This document shows, piece by piece, positions 1 through 8,846 of a DNA stretch of 64,000 nucleotides (its first letter is position 1; each line of letters begins with the position of its first letter). Below the pieces are notes generated by a model, which did not search any database, was not told the origin of the DNA, and worked only from the letters and a program-made list of their open reading frames with translations. The position numbers were made by a program, and so were the translations under genes. Source of the stretch: Pedobacter cryoconitis (GTDB lineage: Bacteria > Bacteroidota > Bacteroidia > Sphingobacteriales > Sphingobacteriaceae); NCBI RefSeq assembly GCF_001590605.1, contig NZ_CP014504.1, forward strand, positions 620,001-684,000, read 5' to 3'.

Positions 1-63
1 TTTATAGGTATCGTCTGGTTGGTTTAATTTAAATAAAGGTGTTTTTCTATTTTCTGATGACAT
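1..63 (-). CDS. N-terminal 21 codons of a gene cut by the window edge, probably a PiT-type inorganic phosphate transporter
   Basis: An ATG at 63 on the minus strand opens a reading frame that runs without a stop to the window edge (MSSENRKTPLFKLNQP...). The visible residues are a hydrophilic cytoplasmic-looking leader, so the sequence itself does not identify the family. The guess rests on position: it starts 6 bases after the stop of a DUF47/PhoU-like gene on the same strand. DUF47 proteins are usually encoded directly upstream of a Pit low-affinity phosphate/cation symporter, and the two would form one operon. Confidence 0.5.
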   Translation of the reverse strand, partial: MSSENRKTPLFKLNQPDDTYK

Positions 64-69
64 GCTTAT

Positions 70-711
70 TTATGCGTTTTTAATCAGGATAGCCTCGAGC
101 ACATTCGCTGCATCATCGCATTTATCGGTAGCCATCTCCAGGGTCTGGAGAATCTCTTTTTGCTTGATGAGCTCGATCGCATCTGTTTCTGAGATAAACA
201 AACGGGCGATGGCAGTGTTGCAAAGAAAATCTGCCTGGCTCTCTCCCTTATTAATTCTTAAACAAACATCAGCAATAATATTGGTATTTTTGAAATTACG
301 GAGTTCCATTATCGCTAATTCCAGATCTTTGGACATTTCTGTGATTAACTTGGCCAGATGTACAATTTCCTGACTAAAAACAGTGACTTTATACAATTCA
401 ATATTTAAAGAAGTCGCGTAGATATAATCCGCCACATCATCTAGCGCACTTACTAAAGCATGAATATCTTCTCTGTCAAAAGGAGTGATGAAATTTTTGC
501 TCAACTCCAGGAAAATTGAATGTGTAATATCATCTCCAGCCTGTTCCAGCCTTTCCGTTTCTCTGAATTGTGCAATCTGCTGCTCCTGGTCCTCAGTCGT
601 TACCGTTAATAAAAGGCTTTGGGAGATCTTAACCAGATTTTTAGCATCCTGCTCAAACAGTGGCTGGAATTTTTTGTCTTTCGGACTGAAGAAGTTGAAT
701 ACAGAATTCAT
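70..711 (-). CDS. DUF47 family PhoU-like protein (TIGR00153 type)
   Basis: The 213-residue protein is almost entirely alpha-helical, with charged heptad-like stretches and no signal peptide or membrane segment. It begins MNSVFNFFSPKDKKFQPLFE, a typical opening for DUF47, and carries the conserved pattern in which acidic residues precede a helix (TPFDREDIHALVSALDDVADYI, residues about 75-95). Known family members are cytoplasmic PhoU-like helical bundles that bind metal and partner with Pit phosphate transporters. The length matches the family. It is the first gene of a probable two-gene unit with the truncated frame at 1-63. The start ATG at 711 is the only one giving the conserved N-terminus. 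Confidence 0.85.
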   Translation of the reverse strand: MNSVFNFFSPKDKKFQPLFEQDAKNLVKISQSLLLTVTTEDQEQQIAQFRETERLEQAGDDITHSIFLELSKNFITPFDREDIHALVSALDDVADYIYATSLNIELYKVTVFSQEIVHLAKLITEMSKDLELAIMELRNFKNTNIIADVCLRINKGESQADFLCNTAIARLFISETDAIELIKQKEILQTLEMATDKCDDAANVLEAILIKNA

Positions 712-780
712 CGGAATGGGGTTTCTGTAAAAATAAAAAGGTAATGTTAAGTCTTCATCAACTCTGTATGAGATTAGCTA

Positions 781-996
781 TCAGGCAATAAGTTTCTGTA
801 TAGCGGCTTCGGGGATTAAAGTCGGGTCCTTGAATTGTTTGTTTAGTAAACCTCTGCTAATGCGGACTGTACGCGTTGTAGTGACGATAACCGCACCAGA
901 TTTGGTATAACTATGGGACACATAAGATCCGATTGAAGGATCAAACAACTGAATTCTAAAAAGTAGTTCGTGGAAAATGAAAATGGGTATCGGCAC
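781..996 (-). CDS. Small uncharacterised protein, 71 residues
   Basis: I do not recognise this protein. The frame begins with GTG at 996 (no internal ATG) and encodes a short hydrophobic N-terminus (MPIPIFIFHELLFRIQLFDP) followed by a mixed beta-type sequence with several Ser/Thr/Val residues (SGAVIVTTTRTVRI) and a basic-to-neutral tail. There is no Cys, no clear membrane helix and no motif. It sits alone between the DUF47 gene and kup. A TACCTTTA sequence on the minus strand about 10 bases upstream resembles a Bacteroidota -7 box, which would give a nearly leaderless transcript. The frame could also be chance. Confidence 0.35.
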   Translation of the reverse strand: MPIPIFIFHELLFRIQLFDPSIGSYVSHSYTKSGAVIVTTTRTVRISRGLLNKQFKDPTLIPEAAIQKLIA

Positions 997-1200
997 GTTG
1001 TAAAGGTAAATTAACGATTTGGTAATGTTTAATTATCATTCTGTTAATGATGATTTTAAGTTAACATAGATTTAATATTGGATTGGTGTTTTGTCTCAGA
1101 TGACCTTTATTATATCTATAGAAATTTGTAAGATGTTTAAACAGATTGGATTAAATATTAATTTTTTAAATTATAGTACTCTTCAATGTAGAACAATCCC

Positions 1201-1208
1201 TACATTTG
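1201..1208 (+). promoter_or_regulatory. TAnnTTTG-type -7 box upstream of kup
   Basis: TACATTTG matches the Bacteroidota sigma-ABfr -7 consensus TAnnTTTG exactly and lies 19 bases before the kup ATG, which would give a short leader. No good TTG -33 element stands at the expected distance, so this is a half-supported promoter. Confidence 0.45.
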
Positions 1209-1227
1209 CGCCACTCAAATTAAAAAA

Positions 1228-3165
1228 ATGGCAAATCATAAAGACGTCAATAAGCTAACCGCGGCAGGTTTATTAATTAGCTTAGGGATTATTTACGGGG
1301 ATATAGGTACTTCTCCACTCTATGTTTTCAAAGCAATTATTGGCGACAGGTTAATTACTGCAGACCTGATACTGGGAGGTTTATCCTGTATCTTCTGGAC
1401 ATTAACACTTCAAACAACTATAAAATACGTAATCATAACCCTGCAGGCAGACAATAAAGGGGAGGGCGGTATTTTCTCTCTATACTCTTTGGTTAAACGT
1501 AAAGCAAAATGGCTCATTATTCCCGCCATGATTGGTGGCGCAGCCTTGCTCGCTGATGGAATTATGACACCAGCGGTAACTGTTTCTTCAGCAATTGAAG
1601 GTCTGGGTATTATTTATAAGGATCTGCCAACCGTGCCGATCGTTATCCTGATTATCACTTTCCTTTTCGGTATCCAGCAATTCGGAACTTCATTTATTGG
1701 TAAAGCTTTTGGTCCGATTATGTGGATCTGGTTTACAATGATTGCTGTTCTGGGCGCAGCTTATGTCATGCAGTTTCCGGAAATCCTTAAAGCAATCAAC
1801 CCTTATTACGCCTATCATATCCTGACTACTAATCCTGAAGCATTCCTGATTATCGGTGCAGTATTTTTATGTACAACAGGGGCAGAAGCACTTTACTCTG
1901 ACCTTGGTCACTGCGGACGCTCTAATATCCGTGTGAGCTGGGTCTATGTTAAAATCTGTTTGATTTTAAGTTACATGGGACAAGGCGTATGGTTATGGCA
2001 ATTACAAGGTAAACACCTTGGCGAAATTAACCCATTCTTTCATATTATGCCAGACTGGTTCTTGATCTACGGAATCCTGATTGCAACTGTAGCAGCCGCT
2101 GTAGCCAGTCAGGCGCTGATATCAGGATCATTTACCCTGATTTCAGAAGCTGTAAGATTAAATTTATGGCCTAAAGTTAAAATCAATTATCCTAGTAATT
2201 CAAAAGGCCAGTTATACGTGCCTTCCATGAACTGGGTCTTGTTTATCGGTTGTATCCTGGTGGTCTTGATTTTCCAGAAATCAGAGCATATGGAAGCAGC
2301 ATACGGTTTATCAATTACCGTAGCCATGCTGATGACAACTATCCTGGTCTCTATCTTTTTAATGCGTAAAAAGGTTCCGATGTACCTGATTGTGATCTTC
2401 CTGACGATTTACGGAGTGATTGAATTAACCTTCCTTGCAGGTAACGCAGTGAAAATCCTTCACGGTGGATGGTTTACATTAATCCTGGGTATGTCTCTTT
2501 TTTCTATCATGTGGGCCTGGTCAAACGGTCGCCGGATCAGAAACAGGTACATGCGTTTTGTGGATATTGAGAAGTATTTTCCAATCATCAGTAAGATCAG
2601 TGAAGATGAGACTATTCCTAAATATGCCTCTCAGTTAGTTTACCTGACCAGTGCCAATTTCAACTTTGAAATTGAATCTTCCATCATGTACTCTATCATT
2701 CAGAAACATCCAAAAAGAGCTGATGTATATTGGTTACTACACGTTGATGTAACCGATGAACCTTTTACAATGGAATATAAAGTAGAGCAGTTAGTTGATA
2801 AAAAACTGATCAGAATTGATTTCCGTCTTGGATTCAGAGTAGAGCAGCGCGTAAACGTACTGTTCAGAAAAGTAGTAGAAGAGATGGTTAAAAACGGAGA
2901 AATTGATATTACCAGTAAATATGCTTCCCTGAAAGAGCACAATATTGCAGGAGATTTCAGGTTCGTTGTGATAGAGAAAGTACTTTCAAACTCCAACAGT
3001 TTACGCTTTATCGAACGCTTTACGATGGCTTATTATACTATTCTTAAAACGTTTAGCGTACCAGAAGAAAGAGGATTCGGACTGGACTTAAGCTTTGTCG
3101 CGGTAGAAAAGGTTCCGCTGATCGTTGATATACCAACTGATTTTTACTTAAAAAGGCTGGATTAA
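1228..3165 (+). CDS. kup: KUP/HAK/KT family potassium uptake protein
   Basis: This is a 645-residue inner-membrane K+ transporter, probably a K+/H+ symporter as known for the family. The signature GDIGTSPLYVFKA lies at residues 24-36 in the first helix, and GGEGGIFSLYSL-like and TGAEALYSDLGHCGR segments typical of Kup follow. About 12 hydrophobic helices span residues 10-445, and the last 200 residues form the cytoplasmic domain expected of full-length Kup. Length matches E. coli Kup (622) well. The ATG at 1228 follows a TACATTTG box. It is monocistronic: the next gene is convergent and overlaps its stop by 4 bases. Confidence 0.93.
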   Translation: MANHKDVNKLTAAGLLISLGIIYGDIGTSPLYVFKAIIGDRLITADLILGGLSCIFWTLTLQTTIKYVIITLQADNKGEGGIFSLYSLVKRKAKWLIIPAMIGGAALLADGIMTPAVTVSSAIEGLGIIYKDLPTVPIVILIITFLFGIQQFGTSFIGKAFGPIMWIWFTMIAVLGAAYVMQFPEILKAINPYYAYHILTTNPEAFLIIGAVFLCTTGAEALYSDLGHCGRSNIRVSWVYVKICLILSYMGQGVWLWQLQGKHLGEINPFFHIMPDWFLIYGILIATVAAAVASQALISGSFTLISEAVRLNLWPKVKINYPSNSKGQLYVPSMNWVLFIGCILVVLIFQKSEHMEAAYGLSITVAMLMTTILVSIFLMRKKVPMYLIVIFLTIYGVIELTFLAGNAVKILHGGWFTLILGMSLFSIMWAWSNGRRIRNRYMRFVDIEKYFPIISKISEDETIPKYASQLVYLTSANFNFEIESSIMYSIIQKHPKRADVYWLLHVDVTDEPFTMEYKVEQLVDKKLIRIDFRLGFRVEQRVNVLFRKVVEEMVKNGEIDITSKYASLKEHNIAGDFRFVVIEKVLSNSNSLRFIERFTMAYYTILKTFSVPEERGFGLDLSFVAVEKVPLIVDIPTDFYLKRLD

Positions 3166-3956
3166 TCCTTCTTGCCAAAATCTGACGGCCTGATGTTTGT
3201 GAGCTGAAAAAATGCTTTACTGAAGGCCGCCAGACTATTATACCCTGTTAAATAGGCTATTTCTGTAGTCGTCTTATCACCCAGCATAATGAATTCTATG
3301 GCCTTTACTGTTCTGATCAGCTTTAGGTACTGTAAAAAAGAGATACTCATTGTAGACTGAAACAAACGCGATAAAGTACGTTCACCCATTCCAAAGCGGC
3401 TGGCCAGGTTTTCCAAAGTCAGCGGTTGCGCAAAATTCTGAGAGAGATATAAGACAATAGGCCTTAACTTCGTATTCGATGTCGTGGGCAAAGCAATCGG
3501 AAATGATTTGGTACTTAATTGTGGTAAAATATCTTTGATCGCTACCAGGAAATTGTAACCAGGATCTTTCTTTTCAATTGTTCCTGTCCAGTTCTCTGCA
3601 AAGACCAGCATCTCAAATAACAGGCTGTTTACCGGATAGATCCCTAATTTCTGATAAAAAGGGTCTAAATGATCATCTTCCGTATAAAAGTATAAGTTAT
3701 GGGTCACCGTAGCTGCATTTCTCACATTCAGATAATGTTCCAGGCCTCCTGGTATCCATACATAATGCCTTGCCGGAATAATATAGGTCTTACGCTGGAT
3801 ATGAATATAAGCAATTCCACCTTCCACATAAGTGAGCTGCCCTTTGGTATGAGCATGTCTTGGAAGGCTGCGTTCTAGCTTCTCATGGACAATAAAAATA
3901 CTTTTTGGCTTAAAATCTATGTTTTTAAGGTAGGCTGCTGTGTCTAAAACTGGCAT
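3162..3956 (-). CDS. AraC family transcriptional regulator with cupin sensor domain
   Basis: The protein has an N-terminal cupin-like sensor (residues about 15-110; the RHAHTKGQL and VWIPGGLEH segments are typical of AraC cupins) and a C-terminal AraC double helix-turn-helix of about 95 residues (LTLENLASRFGMGERTLSRLF ... TTEIAYLTGYNSLAAFSKAFF). The frame is open to 4040, but that longer start overlaps the divergent exporter gene and adds 28 hydrophobic, non-conserved residues, so I chose the ATG at 3956, giving 264 residues. It is divergent from a TolC/HlyD/MFS exporter operon and is its likely local regulator, possibly sensing an exported aromatic or antibiotic-like compound (inference). 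Its stop overlaps that of kup by 4 bases. Confidence 0.85.
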   Translation of the reverse strand: MPVLDTAAYLKNIDFKPKSIFIVHEKLERSLPRHAHTKGQLTYVEGGIAYIHIQRKTYIIPARHYVWIPGGLEHYLNVRNAATVTHNLYFYTEDDHLDPFYQKLGIYPVNSLLFEMLVFAENWTGTIEKKDPGYNFLVAIKDILPQLSTKSFPIALPTTSNTKLRPIVLYLSQNFAQPLTLENLASRFGMGERTLSRLFQSTMSISFLQYLKLIRTVKAIEFIMLGDKTTTEIAYLTGYNSLAAFSKAFFQLTNIRPSDFGKKD

Positions 3957-3969
3957 TGGCTGGAATGGA

Positions 3970-3979
3970 CAAATATTTG
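3970..3979. promoter_or_regulatory. 10-bp palindrome in the divergent AraC/exporter intergenic region
   Basis: CAAATATTTG is a perfect palindrome 14 bases upstream of the chosen AraC start codon and 60 bases upstream of the exporter operon. It could be an operator or part of the AraC gene promoter. The site is short and AT-rich, so chance is possible. Confidence 0.25.
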
Positions 3980-4014
3980 GTAATATAGATAAAATTACAA
4001 GTATTTCATAGCCG

Positions 4015-4022
4015 TAATTTTG
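4015..4022 (+). promoter_or_regulatory. TAnnTTTG-type -7 box for the TolC/HlyD/MFS operon
   Basis: TAATTTTG matches the Bacteroidota -7 consensus and lies 16 bases before the ATG of the TolC-like gene. No TTG stands at 19-22 bases upstream, which fits a weak promoter that needs an activator such as the neighbouring AraC protein (inference). Confidence 0.45.
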
Positions 4023-4038
4023 TATCATTCTTAAAGAC

Positions 4039-5364
4039 ATGTACTACATTAATAAAAAACTCGTTTTGTTGCTCTTCCCTATTTTCCTGTTCAACAGGCT
4101 GAAAGCACAAGAGACCACTCCAATTTCAATGTCACTGAACCAGATCTGGGAAAAAGTGACCGAAAATAATAAAACCATACAAATGCAGGACCTTCGGGTA
4201 AAAGGAACTGCAGAAGGAATTAAGGATGCTAAAGCAGAGCGTCTTCCTGAAATTTCTGCCGAAGGCGAATACGCAAGAGTCAGCAATGTCCCTATTTACG
4301 AAAATGGGCTATTCCATACTCCGAGTCAATTTGAAGTGGTACATACCTCCTATAAATTTGGCGGCAGCGCTTATCTTAACTTGTATAACGGGAGTAAAAC
4401 TAATATCAAGATTGCGGAAGAAAAGAAAGAAAATGAGATCGCTATTGAACAGCGTAACCTGACTAGTTCGGAAATGAAATTAAGGGCTACTGCTTATTTC
4501 CTTGACCTGCAAAGGAGTAATATTTTTAAAGCTTTGCTATTAAAAGATATCAGTGATCAGGAAAAACAACTGGCAGAAATCAAACAATTGCTTAAAAATG
4601 GGGTCGTACTGAAAAGTGATGTACTCCGTGTGACCCTAAAATTATCCAGACAGAAAATGGCGCTGGTCCAGCTGAACAATGACCTGGCTATTGCCAATCA
4701 GAAATTGAACATACTGACCGGATTGCCTGATGAAACAGTGATTCAGCCGGCAGAAGATTTAAAAGCTGATTTGCCGGTGTTGAAGCCTTACAATACCTAT
4801 TTATCAGATGCGATGGCACATTCTTTTGCTTATAAAATATCCGAAAAAGAAACAGAGTTACGTAAGCTGGAGGTAAAGAATGTAAAAGCAAATGTGTCTT
4901 TTAAGCTAGGTTTATTTGCCAATTACGCTTATTCATATCCTCAGATTTTGCTTTACCCTTATTCAATAGCCGTTTACGGCTTGGGTATGACCGGGATTAA
5001 AGCAAGTTTCCCGATTTCAGCTTTTTATCATAATACACATAAGGCGAGGGCCGCTGAACTCAAATATCAGCAGCAGGAAGTTGAACATTCGGATACAGGA
5101 GATAAAATCAGGCAGGAAGTGAATGAAGCGTATTTGAGATATAAGGAATCGCTCACGAGGATTGATGTGGCGAAGGAAAATATCACTCAGGCGACAGAGA
5201 ACCTGAGGATAGTAAACAATACTTATTTCAACCAGTTAGCCTTAGTGACAGACTTACTCGATGCAGATACACAATTGCTTCAGACGCGTTTCGATTACGC
5301 TGCGGCCAGAATCGCAGCACAACTACAATTTTATCAATTACAAAAGGCAATAGGTAACCTCTAA
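4039..5364 (+). CDS. TolC family outer-membrane efflux protein
   Basis: The 441-residue protein starts with a signal peptide (residues 1-24, ending NRLKAQ) and then shows the long amphipathic coiled-coil and strand pattern of TolC/OEP proteins in two repeats. Examples are QIWEKVTENNKTIQMQDLRVKGTAEGI near residue 40 and KENITQATENLRIVNNTYFNQLALVTDLLDA near residue 385, where the family motif for the second repeat is expected. It would form the trimeric outer-membrane channel. The next gene, encoding the adaptor, starts 1 base after its stop, so the three genes form an operon with the inner-membrane MFS pump. Confidence 0.9.
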   Translation: MYYINKKLVLLLFPIFLFNRLKAQETTPISMSLNQIWEKVTENNKTIQMQDLRVKGTAEGIKDAKAERLPEISAEGEYARVSNVPIYENGLFHTPSQFEVVHTSYKFGGSAYLNLYNGSKTNIKIAEEKKENEIAIEQRNLTSSEMKLRATAYFLDLQRSNIFKALLLKDISDQEKQLAEIKQLLKNGVVLKSDVLRVTLKLSRQKMALVQLNNDLAIANQKLNILTGLPDETVIQPAEDLKADLPVLKPYNTYLSDAMAHSFAYKISEKETELRKLEVKNVKANVSFKLGLFANYAYSYPQILLYPYSIAVYGLGMTGIKASFPISAFYHNTHKARAAELKYQQQEVEHSDTGDKIRQEVNEAYLRYKESLTRIDVAKENITQATENLRIVNNTYFNQLALVTDLLDADTQLLQTRFDYAAARIAAQLQFYQLQKAIGNL

Positions 5365-5365
5365 C

Positions 5366-6424
5366 ATGAAAACAAAGAATAACTATACGAATACGGATCA
5401 GCTGATTACAAAAATAACAGCCTGGATTGCTGGTGTCATTGCTGTAGGGCTTGCCGTCTGGGGAATTATATCCCTGGTTCAGCTATACAATTACGAGGAT
5501 ACGAATGATGCACAGGTAGAAGAATATATCAATCCGATTACTTCACGCGTGGGTGGTTTTATCAAGGAGATCAAATATGAAGAAAATCAGGAAGTGAAAA
5601 AAGGAGACACTTTACTAATCATTGATAACAGTGAGTATCAATTGCAACAAGAAGAAGCTGAAGCTGCACTTTCCAATGCACAGGCGCAGATTTCTGTATT
5701 AGAAAGCAATGTTTTAACGACCTCTAAAGTTTCGCAGGCAAGTCAATCACAAATTGCTTCTGCAAAAGCAAAATTGGTAAGACAACAACAAGATTATGAC
5801 AGGTACTCTAAATTATTTAAAGTAGAATCTGCCACGCAACAACAATTAGAGAACAGTAAAGCAGCGCTGGATGTAGCTACGTCAGAATATCAGGCCGCTC
5901 AGGAAAATTACCAGGCATCCTTATCTAAAGTCAATGATATCAGGTCGCAAAAAGGAGTTTACGAAGCGGAAATCAAACGTCGCAAAGCTTTGCTGAACAG
6001 GGGTAAACTCGAGGTGAGCTATACGGTTATACGTGCACCATACCATGGTAAAATGGGCAGAAGAACAATTCAGCAAGGGCAACAAATCCAGATTGGACAA
6101 ACACTGGCCTATATCGTAAATCAGGAGGCAGGTAAATGGGTGATTGCTAATTTTAAAGAAACGCAGATTGCAAAAATGAGAGTCAATGGAACAGCAGAAA
6201 TTACTGCCGATGCTTTTCCTGGTCAAACATTTAAAGGTGCTATCGTTTCTCTTTCTCCGGCAACAGGAGCAAGGTTCTCCTTACTTCCTCCGGATAATTC
6301 TACCGGTAACTTTGTGAAAATAGTTCAGCGTATACCTGTTAAAATTAAACTGACAGAAAGTAAAGAAGTCGTAGATCAGTTGCGTGCAGGGATGAATGTC
6401 AATGTCAAAATAAGTAAAGACTAA
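5366..6424 (+). CDS. HlyD/EmrA family periplasmic adaptor subunit
   Basis: The 352-residue protein has a short cytoplasmic tail, one membrane segment (about residues 16-36, ITAWIAGVIAVGLAVWGIISLV), then a biotinyl-lipoyl-like half (YINPITSRVGGFIKEIKYEENQEVKKGDTLLIID, about residues 52-88), a long coiled-coil hairpin (about 90-215) and the second lipoyl half with beta-barrel. DTNDAQVEEY at about residue 46 is the usual EmrA/VceA entry motif. It joins the MFS pump to the TolC-type channel. It starts 1 base after the TolC stop and overlaps the MFS ATG by one base, so translation is probably coupled. Confidence 0.92.
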   Translation: MKTKNNYTNTDQLITKITAWIAGVIAVGLAVWGIISLVQLYNYEDTNDAQVEEYINPITSRVGGFIKEIKYEENQEVKKGDTLLIIDNSEYQLQQEEAEAALSNAQAQISVLESNVLTTSKVSQASQSQIASAKAKLVRQQQDYDRYSKLFKVESATQQQLENSKAALDVATSEYQAAQENYQASLSKVNDIRSQKGVYEAEIKRRKALLNRGKLEVSYTVIRAPYHGKMGRRTIQQGQQIQIGQTLAYIVNQEAGKWVIANFKETQIAKMRVNGTAEITADAFPGQTFKGAIVSLSPATGARFSLLPPDNSTGNFVKIVQRIPVKIKLTESKEVVDQLRAGMNVNVKISKD

Positions 6425-8019
6425 TGAGTTTAACACTGCCAGTATTTAAATCGTGGGTGCCAGTCTGGTTAATCAGGGCAGCTATCTTTCTGGTTATCTT
6501 TCCGGGACTTTTGCTATTCGGCTTATCAACTGCCAGTGGCGCCGGAGCAGCTGGATATTATGGTATTGAACCAGCAGACGTCCAGTACTCTATGGTGATT
6601 TTTTATGCGGCAGTAGCCGGATTCTTTGCGCTGGAAAGAAGGTTTTTCATTTTCATTGCTACCAGGGAATACTTTATACTCAGCATTCTGATCCAGATGG
6701 GGACGGCTTATGTTTGTTTTCATACACAGAATTTATATATCTTATTGTTTTTTAGATTCCTGCAGGGGATGTCTAATTGTATGTCTACCAGTATTTGCAT
6801 TACGCTGATTTTTGGCAGCCTGCACAATGAAAGAGCAAGGGAAATAGGTTATTCTATCTTTTATGGAATGCTATTGTGTATAACACCCATATCCACTATC
6901 ATTACCGCACCTATATTAGACGCCTTTGATTATAATGTCTTATATAAGTTTATCATTTTCGCTTATATCCCAGGCGGGATTTTGCTTCTGGTGATTATGA
7001 ATAATATCAGGCTGAACAAAAAGATGCCACTTTATCAGCTGGACTTTTATAGTTTTATCATTTATGCGCTGGTCTTATGTTTATCAGGCTATACACTAGT
7101 CTACGGACAGCAATATTACTGGCTTCATGATTCAAGGATAGTCTGGAGCTTATCGGGAACGCTGGTATTGATAACTTTACATGTCATTCGTCAGCTCCAT
7201 CTCAGACGTCCATACCTGAATCTGGATGTCTTTAAGCACAGGAATTTTAATGTAGGGATGTTTATGATCTTCATCTTATATCTGGTACGTGGAGCTTTAG
7301 GAATTATCCCGGTTTATTTCGCTGTTATTTTAGGGATGGACCCTATACATATAGGCTATATCATGGCGGCGAACATTGCCGGTATTCTATTGAGTGTACT
7401 GATCTCCTCGCGTTTGATCATTATGAAAAGACCAATCCGGCTGGTTTGGCTCTATGGTTTTATATTGTTATTGATTTTTCATGTCTGGATGTGGTTCCTG
7501 TTTACTACACAGGCTGATCCCTCTACTTTTGTTCTCCCCTTAATTATCCAGGGAATGGGGGCAGGGATGCTGATGACGCCAATTATTGTTTTTGCGATCT
7601 CCTCAGTACCTGAACATTTAGGGAGTTCTGCCTCTGCAACCGGCGTATTCTTTCGCTTTACTGGATTTTGTTCCAGCATTGCGCTAATTAATTACTTTCA
7701 GCTGCAACAAAAGAGTAACCACATCAACCGTTTCCAGGAACACCTGAGCGGGCTGAATACTGTGGTTACTGAACGCCTTGCGCAATACACAGGTGCGTTA
7801 ACCAATAAAGGTATGGCACCCGATCAGGCAGCCAAAGTAGCGAGAGGTTTATTGAACAGGACTGTAGACAGCCAGGCACAATTAAGGGCTATGATGGACT
7901 ATGATCTGCTGATTAGTATTTTGCTGATCGCTGTATTGCTCGTTATCGCTTTATTTCCGAAGCTGAACAGGACTAAAATTAACCTGAAATCCAATCAGCC
8001 AGCTCCGGCATCTTATTAA
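6424..8019 (+). CDS. MFS transporter of the EmrB/DHA2-like drug exporter type
   Basis: The 531-residue inner-membrane protein has about 14 hydrophobic segments, the number expected of DHA2 drug:H+ antiporters. It begins MSLTLPVFKSWVPVWLIRAA. The first-half motif A is degenerate; the motif-C-like stretch QGMGAGMLMTPIIVFAISSVP (about residue 378) and GSSASATGVFFRFTG are recognisable. A periplasmic loop rich in Gln (LQQKSNHINRFQEHL) precedes the last helix. As third gene of the AraC-controlled unit it would supply the pump of a tripartite exporter crossing both membranes. The substrate cannot be read from the sequence. Confidence 0.85.
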   Translation: MSLTLPVFKSWVPVWLIRAAIFLVIFPGLLLFGLSTASGAGAAGYYGIEPADVQYSMVIFYAAVAGFFALERRFFIFIATREYFILSILIQMGTAYVCFHTQNLYILLFFRFLQGMSNCMSTSICITLIFGSLHNERAREIGYSIFYGMLLCITPISTIITAPILDAFDYNVLYKFIIFAYIPGGILLLVIMNNIRLNKKMPLYQLDFYSFIIYALVLCLSGYTLVYGQQYYWLHDSRIVWSLSGTLVLITLHVIRQLHLRRPYLNLDVFKHRNFNVGMFMIFILYLVRGALGIIPVYFAVILGMDPIHIGYIMAANIAGILLSVLISSRLIIMKRPIRLVWLYGFILLLIFHVWMWFLFTTQADPSTFVLPLIIQGMGAGMLMTPIIVFAISSVPEHLGSSASATGVFFRFTGFCSSIALINYFQLQQKSNHINRFQEHLSGLNTVVTERLAQYTGALTNKGMAPDQAAKVARGLLNRTVDSQAQLRAMMDYDLLISILLIAVLLVIALFPKLNRTKINLKSNQPAPASY

Positions 8020-8032
8020 AAACCTGTTTATT

Positions 8033-8059
8033 CTGATCTCCTGTACGGCAGGGGATCAG
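8033..8059. terminator. Hairpin between convergent genes
   Basis: CTGATCTCCTG and CAGGGGATCAG form an 11-bp stem with one G-T pair and a 5-base loop. It lies just after the MFS stop and overlaps the stop codon of the convergent small gene. There is no long T-run, so it may serve as a shared, weak terminator. Confidence 0.5.
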
Positions 8060-8373
8060 GTGCGGATTATCTTCTCTTTTTCATCTTCGTCTTCATCCCT
8101 TTGACCTGCACCGAGGTCAGTTTTGGTCTTTTTGCCATACAATGGGTCATCATTTTTCGTCATATTATTGTCAGAATCATTGTTTTTGGCGTCTTTTAGC
8201 TGATCTTTTATTCCTTCCTGTTGATTTAGATTTTCAATGGCAGGAAGCTCAGCTCCATCCCGGTGTTCGCTGGTACTATTGTACCGTGGTAAGGTCTGTT
8301 CTTGTGGTTTGTCTGTGTTAAAGTCTTCTGAATCAGCTACTTTATGTTTTTCTTGTGAATTGTCTTTTTTCAT
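8056..8373 (-). CDS. Small highly charged hydrophilic protein, function unknown
   Basis: The 105-residue product has almost no hydrophobic residues and is very rich in Asp, Glu, Lys, Asn and Gln (for example DAKNNDSDNNMTKNDDPLYGK and GAGQRDEDEDEKEK), so it is predicted to be intrinsically disordered and cytoplasmic. I do not recognise a domain. Such proteins are common in Pedobacter-like genomes as single genes, often stress-related, but nothing here shows that. It is transcribed convergently with the exporter operon and away from the histone-like gene. Confidence 0.65.
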   Translation of the reverse strand: MKKDNSQEKHKVADSEDFNTDKPQEQTLPRYNSTSEHRDGAELPAIENLNQQEGIKDQLKDAKNNDSDNNMTKNDDPLYGKKTKTDLGAGQRDEDEDEKEKIIRT

Positions 8374-8477
8374 GCTTTTATGAGTTAGTGAATCATAGCA
8401 TCTTTAACAATACCCGGTAGAAATGGTTTTAAATAAACATCCAGACATATTAAAACCCAATTATCGTTCGTTAATCA

Positions 8478-8508
8478 TTTGGAAGAAAACAAACAATTAT
8501 TAACTTTA
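8478..8508 (+). promoter_or_regulatory. Promoter of the histone-like gene
   Basis: TTTG at 8478-8481 and TAACTTTA at 8501-8508 are 19 bases apart, matching the Bacteroidota TTTG / TAnnTTTG arrangement with one mismatch in the last base. The expected transcript start leaves a leader of about 25-30 bases before the ATG at 8543. Confidence 0.5.
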
Positions 8509-8542
8509 AGCCCAGAAATCAAATTTAATTAACAAAAATATC

Positions 8543-8722
8543 ATGGAAAAATTCGCAAAATTAAAAGAGTTAATCGCCGGAGTTGAGGCAGATGCAGACA
8601 AGTTTTACAATTCAGGTAACGGTGCAGCCGGTACTAGAGTACGTAAAGCAATGCAAGATTTAAAAACACTAGCTCAAGACATCCGTACTGAAGTAACTGA
8701 AAAGAAAAACAGCGACAAATAA
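8543..8722 (+). CDS. Histone H1-like (Hc1 family) DNA-associated protein
   Basis: The 59-residue product (MEKFAKLKELIAGVEADADK ...) contains the core GAAGTRVRKAMQDLKTLAQDIR at residues 28-49, which is the hallmark of the short Hc1/histone-H1-like proteins found across Bacteroidota. It is helical and rich in Lys and Glu, and it lacks the long Lys-Ala tail of chlamydial Hc1. It probably binds DNA and affects nucleoid structure. A good promoter precedes it and a strong terminator follows 31 bases after the stop, so it is a single-gene transcript, likely abundant. Confidence 0.8.
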   Translation: MEKFAKLKELIAGVEADADKFYNSGNGAAGTRVRKAMQDLKTLAQDIRTEVTEKKNSDK

Positions 8723-8753
8723 TAATATTTGTACCTGCATTAGCAGGCTTAAT

Positions 8754-8790
8754 AAAAAAACCGGTTCATGATTAATGGATCGGTTTTTTT
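8754..8790 (+). terminator. Rho-independent terminator after the histone-like gene
   Basis: AAAAAAACCG and CGGTTTTTTT flank a 17-base loop, giving a 10-bp stem whose right arm is a seven-T run. The symmetry means it can also act on minus-strand transcripts from dctA. Confidence 0.75.
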
Positions 8791-8846
8791 ATTGGAAGAG
8801 ATTGCTGAATTGAGTATAGCAACGGTAGTAAAAATTAAAACCCGTT